Origin: Ulva prolifera
Lineage: Eukaryota; Chlorophyta; Ulvophyceae; Ulvales; Ulvaceae
DNA length: 64,000 nt
Direction: 5' to 3'
NCBI GenBank assembly: GCA_023078555.1
Contig: CM041204.1
Span: 344,923-408,922 of the forward strand
Shown: positions 57,875 to 64,000 of the stretch, in pieces
How positions within the stretch are numbered: the stretch's first letter is position 1
Layout of the letters: each line of letters starts with the position of its first letter
Program-made: the position numbers and the translations under genes
Notes under the pieces: model-generated
What the model was told of the DNA's origin: nothing
What the model saw: only the letters and a program-made list of their open reading frames with translations
Database searches by the model: none

Positions 57875-60501
57875 TTCGATATCAGCCCCCGACTGCATGC
57901 AGGTACTCGATGCAAGCCTCCCCAACCCCAAGGGCCCGTACGTGCCACATGTACACGAGCACCACGCCCTCAAGCTCCCCCAACCCCACCCCGAAGACCC
58001 TCTCGACGCCGGCCTCGCCATTGAGGCCGCGGCCATCACGTCCCTCCACAGCCACGCCCCCGGTGGCCACCACCACTGCATCGTCGGCATCAAGGCTATC
58101 ATCGCAAAGCAACACGTCCCGCATGAGCCTCGTGAAGCGCGGAGCAGCACGACCGCCGTTGTCTCGGTCCGCCGCGTTGACGCGCTTGGCTTGGAGTACT
58201 GCTCCCTCGACCTCGCAGCCCACGTCAGCCAGTTCCCCCTCACGCGCAAGGCCTGGCGCTTTGCCGGCCACATCGGCGACGGCCTGCGCGCGGCACACGA
58301 CCTCGGCATCGCGCACGGCGACCTCAAGCCGGAGAACATTCTGCTGAAGTTGAATGGCCGCGATGCCGTCATCGCCGACTGGGGCAGCGCGTTCATCCCT
58401 GGCGTGACACCTGCAATGCCGCGGGGCACGCCGCTGTTCTCCCCGCCAGAAGCCTACAACTTCCAGCGCGCCGAGTGGGCCCCGGTTACGGGCGTCGCCT
58501 GCGGCGGCGCGTTTCCACATGCATACGAGCCCTTCACTGCCGACGTGTGGGCACTCGGGACCCTGCTTCTTTACATTGCATACCCCCGCACGATGGCCGT
58601 GCTACTCGAGTTCGACGACAGGGTGCTTGAGCACGGGAACTGTGGCGGCATGCCATCCGCAATCGCGGAATTTGTAGAGCTGCTGAAGGCGGAGCACCGC
58701 AGAGCCCGCGCGACAGGTGTGGCGCATGATGAGCCGTTCGCCGAGATCCTCCGGCGCGTGTTTGTTGAGGACCCGGCGCAGCGATGCACCCTGAGAACGG
58801 TACGGCGGCTTGTGGCCGCGGGGCAGGCGGCCGAGTACCGGGGGGAGGGCGTGGACGACGATGACGCGCCGACTGCCGGGGACCTGGCATGGGTAGAAGG
58901 TGACCAGAGACTGGCTGAGACCGCCCGCCGTTTCCTGCCGCCGGTACCCATGCCTCCTGTAGCCACGGTGCGCCATTACCGGGACCTGTGCTCTGTGCAG
59001 TGCATGTGCGAATCCGTACACTGCATCACGGACGCTGTGCCGAGCTCCAGCGTCTCGGCCTTTGGTATGTTTGTGTCCCAGGCGGCATGCTCAGTCAGCA
59101 CGGCCTGTCAGCACCGCATTCCGCCGTCGCAAGGCTCCAGCCAGCAGAGGCTGTGTCGGCACTGTGTCACCTCTAAAGTCTGCGCTTGACTGTGCCGTGT
59201 ACCTGGTAGGCGTGCCATCGCGTGTACGCACATGCATGCGTGTCATGCACGTTGTCACCGAGAACGCCGTCGCCGTCACGCACAGGCTGTTGACGGGTTG
59301 CGGCACCGTGCAGAGCGATCCCGCAGCCCCCGCTGCCGCCGCTCCGGCCACAGCAGCAAGCGCGCTGCCCCACTCGAACGGCCCTCCACCTGCCAACACC
59401 CCCACAGCCCCACTTCCAGCGTCCGCCGCCCCTGCTGCCAATCTACAACCCGCCTTCCAGCCCGGCATCCCATGCGCGACCTCCGCCGCGGAGCCTGCCT
59501 CGGAGGGCCTCCCTGCCACCCTCCCCGGCACCCTGACCCCCTCCACCGCATCCGCCACGGAGCCTGTTGTCACAACGAGGCTGGAGGCACCTCCAACCAC
59601 AAAAGCACCTGAACCTTCCTGTGGTCCCCAATTGGCGACTGTGCAAAGCGCCGCCACCACCCCACCGGCCACACCAACCCGCACTCAAGGCAGGGTGCAT
59701 GCGTCTCCGCCGTCTGGCCGGTCAGATGCGAGTGCGCAAGAGGGATTCATGCCCGGCTCTGCGCGGGCGGACGGCGCCGCGGGTGCGGGTGCGGGTCGGG
59801 CCGGGGAGCATGGAGCGGGGTCTGTCACGGCAGCGGCTGAGGCCAAGTCGCAAGGTGCTTTTTGACCCCGTTCCGCAGGATTTAGCTGTATTGGTATTGA
59901 ATGTGCTTGCCTTGAAGGATCACGCCTGGGTCATGTTCACGGCACACCTGCCGGGCCTGAAGTCAAGACCTGCAGAGCCGCTTCGAAGCTTCGAAGATCT
60001 GCACCGTCGAGAAGTGATCTGTGATCCGAATGCCCTGACAGAAAATGAACCGGACATCAGGACAGGTTGATGCAATATGTTCTTCATGTCAGAGGGTGTC
60101 ATCCAGCCTGCACCGTCGCTGGCCGCGTTCCTCCTCACGATGTACGTCTCTGTGCAGGCAAGGCTGCAGAGGGTACAGCACGGGAAGAGGGAGGGAAGGC
60201 CGAGCAGCCGCGGCGTGTGTCTCCCCACACAGAGGCGCGCATGCTCGCCGCGCGGCCCGGCCACCTCAAGCGGCTCCGCTGCTCCACCGAAGAAGTCCCC
60301 GCCGCTGCGCCGGCCTCGAAGCGCCTCGACGCCGGCCCCTGCGGCAGCCCCTCCAGCGCCGCTCCCGCCCCTGACACTGCTGCGGCAGCTACCCCAGCTG
60401 TCGCCCACCGCAAGCGCAGCCGTGGCAGTGGCAGCCCCTCAGATGAGGACACATGCGCCTGGCCGACTGGACCATCTGCGAAGAAGCATCATGCTTCGTA
60501 A
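56118..60501 (+). CDS. Protein kinase-like protein, copy 3 (diverged)
   Basis: Four exons: 56118-56261, 57903-58967, 59314-59689 and 60158-60501 (144, 1065, 376 and 344 nt), giving 642 residues. Phases match copies 1 and 2. The third intron has a GC donor (CAAG|GCAGGG) where the others have GT. The glycine loop reads GSGANVKV: the third Gly is Val, unlike the paralogues. HGDLKPENILL, DWG, PPE and a DVW motif are kept, as is HHALKL with the beta-3 Lys. Exon 2 has extra residues after the C-helix (EARSSTTAVVSV region). Exon 3 stays Pro/Ala-rich and exon 4 keeps basic clusters (AHRKRSRG). The frame is open throughout despite many substitutions, which argues for selection. Activity may be altered by the loop change. 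Confidence 0.82.
57842..57874. repeat. Poly-C tract of 33 C near a splice acceptor
   Basis: The uninterrupted C run ends 28 bases before the intron-1/exon-2 boundary of kinase copy 3. It falls where a polypyrimidine tract is expected and could affect acceptor use. Just upstream (57697-57764) is a short tandem repeat of TTGCGCTGCTTGCTGGTTC. Confidence 0.9.
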
Positions 60502-60948
60502 CGGGGCTATTAACGGGTGTGTGTGCCAATAACTTGCAGCAAGGACATTTCTCTATCACACATGACCAGAGAGACAGACTGGCAACGGAGTGCGAGAACT
60601 TCTATGTGAATTGTTACTGGCAGGATTTCGTAGCACACCAAATGCAGAGGTGTGGGCTCCCTCGGAGTGAGACGCCGATGACTATATGGTGAAAGAATGG
60701 TCATAGATATGCCGGTACAGCTCTGTTGTCTCAGAGCTTACCTGAGTTTCGACACATGGAAGTTGTGGTATGGAGGTGTGGGGACGGGGGTCACGGGGGT
60801 TGCGGTGCCACCCCGTCTAGCGTGACTGTAGCATATCGGTCATACATGGACAAGCATATAGGTGTACAAAAGATGATTTGATGCGCAATTCGCGCCAGTA
60901 GATGTAGGATATGGTAGGTCCCGTGTGAGTAGTCAAATAACGAAGCAA

Positions 60949-60953
60949 TGTAA
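60949..60953 (+). promoter_or_regulatory. Putative poly(A) signal TGTAA, kinase copy 3
   Basis: The motif lies 448 nt after the stop codon, in the context CAATGTAACAG shared with copies 1 and 2, although the sequence around it has diverged. Confidence 0.42.
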
Positions 60954-60999
60954 CAGAGTAGGCAAATGTGCATGTGTGCACATCCGTGAAAGCTGTGAG

Positions 61000-61990
61000 G
61001 TGTGCTGTGTTTCACCTGTAGATGACCTCCACAGCCGGCCACACCGTTGTTACCCCCCCCATCGTATGTACACCTGTACCACCGGAGTTCCACCACGGGC
61101 CCGGCGCTGCGTCAACAAGCATGTGCGAATGCATGCCATGCATAACGGCCCTCGAGACCTCGCGCAAAGGCGCAGCTCCCTCGTGGACACAACTCTACAT
61201 GCGCTTGTAGACTTCCACGAAATATGAGAACACAGGTGATGTGTGCTGCCTGCTGTGTGCTGCGTGACCCTGCTGCGTCAGGGTGCGTGTGCGTGTCTGC
61301 GGTGTTTCAAGATGAGACATGCATCCACCCGGTGCCGGGCCTCGCGGCTCACGTCTTGCACCGCCAGAGAAGAGGGCTGCAACGACTGGGGTGTGGCCAG
61401 TGGTGATGTGCATGGTGCACATGCATGGATGCATGTACAGCCTGTAAGCTACAATGGTGACAGATCGCGCAGTGCTCTCGTCCGCGCGACGAGCGACACG
61501 CAACCCTGATGTCCATGCGGGCCCTGCACAGTCGAGGGGGACAAGCAGCCACCGACGCGCATCGCCACTGCTGCATCACCTGCAGCCCGACAGCCTGACC
61601 GCAAGGATCCAGCACATACGTACTACACTTGTGTACAGGGTGCTCCGCTGCGGAAATTATGCCACCCCTCTGCCAGAGTCAACCCTGCAAACGTACCCCA
61701 GCAACACCCACAGTCATACAAATCGTAATCAACACACACCGCGCACAGCACGCGCTGGGCCTGTGACACCCCACTGCCGAGTGCTAACTGCACCCCCTTG
61801 GCATCGGATGCATGGACCAAAGTCACATGCATGCCACCCACAGCATGGGATGCACAGCCCACAAAGTCTCCAGACTGTCCGGCCCTTCCCTAGCGCTCGA
61901 GCCGGCCGCGCTTGCGCAGCCCGGCGCCTATGCAGGGTACAGCATTGGCACACAGCCTCGACTCGCCGTGCGTCGCAGCCGCCATCATAC
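61000..61990. other. 3' flank of kinase unit 3
   Basis: Homologous to 40130-40470 and 51730-52300 in parts (CCTGTAAGCTACAATGG against GCAGGCGGACGCTGTAAC; GCATCGCCACTGCTGCATC). No supported gene. A 402-codon plus-strand frame (61454-62662) crosses it, but it overlaps a 287-codon minus frame and has repetitive, composition-driven content, so I do not call it. Confidence 0.4.
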
Positions 61991-62753
61991 CCTCATGCAT
62001 GCAGTGGCCGCTCGGCCTTTCGTGGACATTATCATTCAGTACCCCCACCGGGCCCCATACACTGGCCGTGCAGTCGCGCGCGCTGGCGATGCGCGCCGGG
62101 TCGGGCAGCGGAGCACCCTGTGTGGAACCGCCATGCATGCGGCCCTCACGGGCACACGGACCCCGCCCGCCAACCACAACATCACCGCCATGTGCATGTG
62201 ACGAGCCATATGGCGGCTTACCTGAGGACGCTCCCAGATAACAGGCGCTGCGCCCACATGCATGCGCCTGCATGGCCTCCCATGCATACGTGCAGCGCCC
62301 TCGGGCCGCCGTCTGCGAGGAGGTGTACGAGACGCGCTTCGTTGCCAGCAAGCCCCCCTCAGGCCCCCCTCCACCGCCCCCACTGGATGGCTTCACAGAA
62401 TAATCCCGCAGCATGCATGCGCCGTCCGCCTCAGCATTTGCGGCGTCGGGGTGGACTCCATCCCCGCTCCCGGTCCGGCCGCTTGTTGCTGCACAGTGGT
62501 GGGGTGCACATACATGCATGGGGTCAGGGTCACGGGCTGTCAGGGCGAGAAGTTCACTGTGCAGGTGGTCGTCCAGGGGGCCGCCGCGGCGCCGCCGCAG
62601 GTGTCCGGGCGGAGGTCCCAGCGGCACCGCGGCCACGGCGGCGGAGTCCCACAGCGCGTTAATGTCCAGACTAGGATTCCTTGCGCCGTGATCCATCATA
62701 GGATCCGGGCCTGCATGGCGTGGAACGATGAGGGAGCAGCTCGGCATGGCCAA
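61890..62753 (-). CDS. Doubtful open frame spanning the start of unit 4
   Basis: A 287-codon frame starts at an ATG at 62753. The segment at about 62350-62560 (LHSELLALTARDPDPMHV, then DAANAEADGACMLR) has counterparts on the minus strand upstream of all three kinase genes, with broken frames in units 1 and 3. Content is Gly/Ala/Arg-rich with many His. It could be a divergently transcribed gene that decayed in the other units, or a frame kept open by high GC. No domain recognised. Confidence 0.25.
   Translation of the reverse strand: MAMPSCSLIVPRHAGPDPMMDHGARNPSLDINALWDSAAVAAVPLGPPPGHLRRRRGGPLDDHLHSELLALTARDPDPMHVCAPHHCAATSGRTGSGDGVHPDAANAEADGACMLRDYSVKPSSGGGGGGPEGGLLATKRVSYTSSQTAARGRCTYAWEAMQAHACGRSACYLGASSGKPPYGSSHAHGGDVVVGGRGPCAREGRMHGGSTQGAPLPDPARIASARDCTASVWGPVGVLNDNVHERPSGHCMHEGMMAAATHGESRLCANAVPCIGAGLRKRGRLER
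62130..62575. repeat. Start of segmental repeat unit 4
   Basis: Homologous to the first part of units 1-3: GAGGACGCTCCCAGAT at 62227, the block CAAGCCCCCCTCAGGCCCC (62350-62368), GCATGCATGCGCC and GGTCAGGGTCACGGGCTGTC to about 62550. Similarity then stops, so a full fourth kinase copy does not follow within the window, at least not in the usual order. Confidence 0.7.
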
Positions 62754-62759
62754 GGGCCA

Positions 62760-64000
62760 CCGTGCGCATGGCGAGGCTTGCGCGGGGTTACACCGTCAAT
62801 GTTCCAATCGATATGGCTGCACGATTCTGCAAACCAACAAACATAGACTGCCGGAACGTGTGCGTACAGCGTGTACCGCGGGCGGCCATGCTGCGCAGCA
62901 CACGCCTCACACGCATGAGCCATGGCAGCAACGGCTGACGCATTCGGAAAGGCTTCTCGATGGCCAGGCCCGACCGCTGGCTGGCCCCGCACTTGCCCAT
63001 CTAGTGCAAACATGTACGTGTGCATGCATGCATTGCTTGCATGACTATGACCGTGCTCGGACGCCGAGGGCTCCAGGAATCAGGACCGCTATTTTGCACC
63101 AGGAACAAAGCAAGCAAGCGTCCTCCTGGTGTGCGCAGGCGGCACCCTGATCTGGGCACGTACCTACGCAGAGGTGGCATGCATGAGGTGCAGGCATGGG
63201 AGCACATACCTGCGCTCCCGACGGTCAGGCACGTCTTGGCGCTTCCGCTGCGCCCGAAGCCGGCGTGGCCACATGCAGCCTCCGCCCGCGCATCTCTGCC
63301 GCTGCCGCCGCCGTGATCCATCATGCGGGACCGAGGCGTTGCCGCGCCCGAGAAGGCGTGGACCCCGTGATGTGTCCCGCTGTGCTGTGCCGCGCTGTGC
63401 TGCGCTGTGGCCGCGGAGAGCGCGGACTTGATGGAGTGCTGCTTCGGCAGGGAGGGCGCCTCCGGACACGCCGCATGTGGCGCCGTCGCCGTGCTGTGCT
63501 GGCGGTGGCTGGAGGGGGACACGGGGACACCTGGCGCGGTGTGGGGACGCTGCGGGATGGTGAGGGTGGCCAGGGGGAGGGTGTTGCCGTCGGGGACGGC
63601 ATTCTGGCGCGTCAGGGGGGGGCCGGGGTCAGAGTCCTCTGTACGCTGGCCGGGTTGGCTGGAGCACCGGGGTGTGGGTCGGCTCTGCAGATCCTACACA
63701 CAGCAGAATTCTAAACGTGATGTGAAACTGTACCATCATGTGTAGGAGCTGTAGGATCTGTTGATATAGGTTCAGCTGACACGGCGGAAGGGTCAGTGTA
63801 TCTGTAGGATGATGTGGCGCTATGTCATGGTGCAAAGCTCGCGTCCAGAGCAAGACGTGCACAGGCATACGGGCGAGGGGCGCAGACACACATGAATCTG
63901 CAGTGGAGAACCCTCCATGACTTCCGTTGGACTCCTCTCAAAGTGATCGCTTGACGGTGCATGTTCAGCAGGAGGGCGCCGGGGGATGCGTCCCGGCAGC
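62760..64000. other. Right end of the window, no gene supported
   Basis: GC-rich with CATGCATG motifs and overlapping open frames on both strands (for example about 172 codons at 63196-63714 plus and 173 at 63001-63522 minus). None shows a domain or a conserved partner elsewhere in the window. From 63700 the sequence becomes less GC-rich, with TGTAGGATGATG- and TGTAGGATCTG-like short repeats. A gene continuing beyond 64000 cannot be excluded. Confidence 0.35.

Larger units (their letters stand above)
52431..61990. repeat. Segmental repeat unit 3 (carries kinase copy 3)
   Basis: Collinear with units 1 and 2 but clearly more diverged. It is enlarged by several insertions: the 2.1-kb hAT-like element (52988-55099), LINE tails (55128-55150, about 55226-55255, about 55289-55372) and a hairpin insert (55472-55630). 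Its 3' region keeps the shared TATATGGTGAA and CAATGTAACAG landmarks. The order of divergence suggests that unit 3 split off before units 1 and 2 separated. Confidence 0.8.

Noticed and set aside
61454-62662. 402-codon plus-strand open frame
   Set aside because: It crosses the junction of two repeat units, overlaps a long minus frame, has a His/Pro/Arg-rich composition driven by CATGCA and CCAC words, and has no conserved counterpart in the other units.

Overview
The window looks like nuclear DNA of a GC-rich eukaryotic microalga, most probably a green alga. It carries spliced genes (GTGCGT-type donors, TGCAG acceptors), relics of a plant/algal-type starch synthase, TGTAA motifs at conserved places after stop codons, and dense eukaryotic transposons (CACTA, hAT-like, LINE). 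The class of alga cannot be fixed from the sequence.

Region 1 (1-12045) is a giant inverted repeat. Two arms of about 5.97 kb, almost perfect mirror images, meet at a run of 100 N (5971-6070). Each arm holds the same relics: a broken starch synthase (GT5), a piece of LINE reverse transcriptase, and several LINE-like 3' tails ending in TTGTAAC. The left arm runs off the window start, so its full length is unknown.

Region 2 (12046-15571) is decayed DNA with direct and tandem repeats. Region 3 (15572-33359) is a 17.8-kb CACTA/EnSpm-type element with 19-bp terminal inverted repeats that begin CACTA. It encodes a multi-exon Tnp2-like transposase with an N-terminal C2HC zinc finger, a Ulp1-type cysteine protease on the same strand, and two further multi-exon genes on the opposite strand. 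Palindromic subterminal repeats with the same core occur towards both ends. Region 4 (33360-34250) is LINE debris.

Region 5 (34250-62580) is a segmental array. Three copies of a four-exon protein kinase gene (about 625, 625 and 642 residues) sit in homologous units, with the start of a fourth unit at the right. Units 1 and 2 are nearly identical; unit 3 is older and more diverged. Between and inside the units are clear insertions: a 120-bp hAT-like MITE whose empty site survives in unit 2, a 1,411-bp element with 89-bp perfect TIRs, a 2.1-kb hAT-like element with a 5'-truncated LINE nested inside, and a 23-bp LINE tail with a 16-bp target duplication. A separate two-exon gene of helical repeats plus a lysine-rich tail lies at 44181-45341.

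The likely resident genes are the kinases and the 44-45 kb gene. Most of the rest is mobile or decayed. Exon boundaries are inferred from splice motifs and reading-frame continuity, without transcript evidence.
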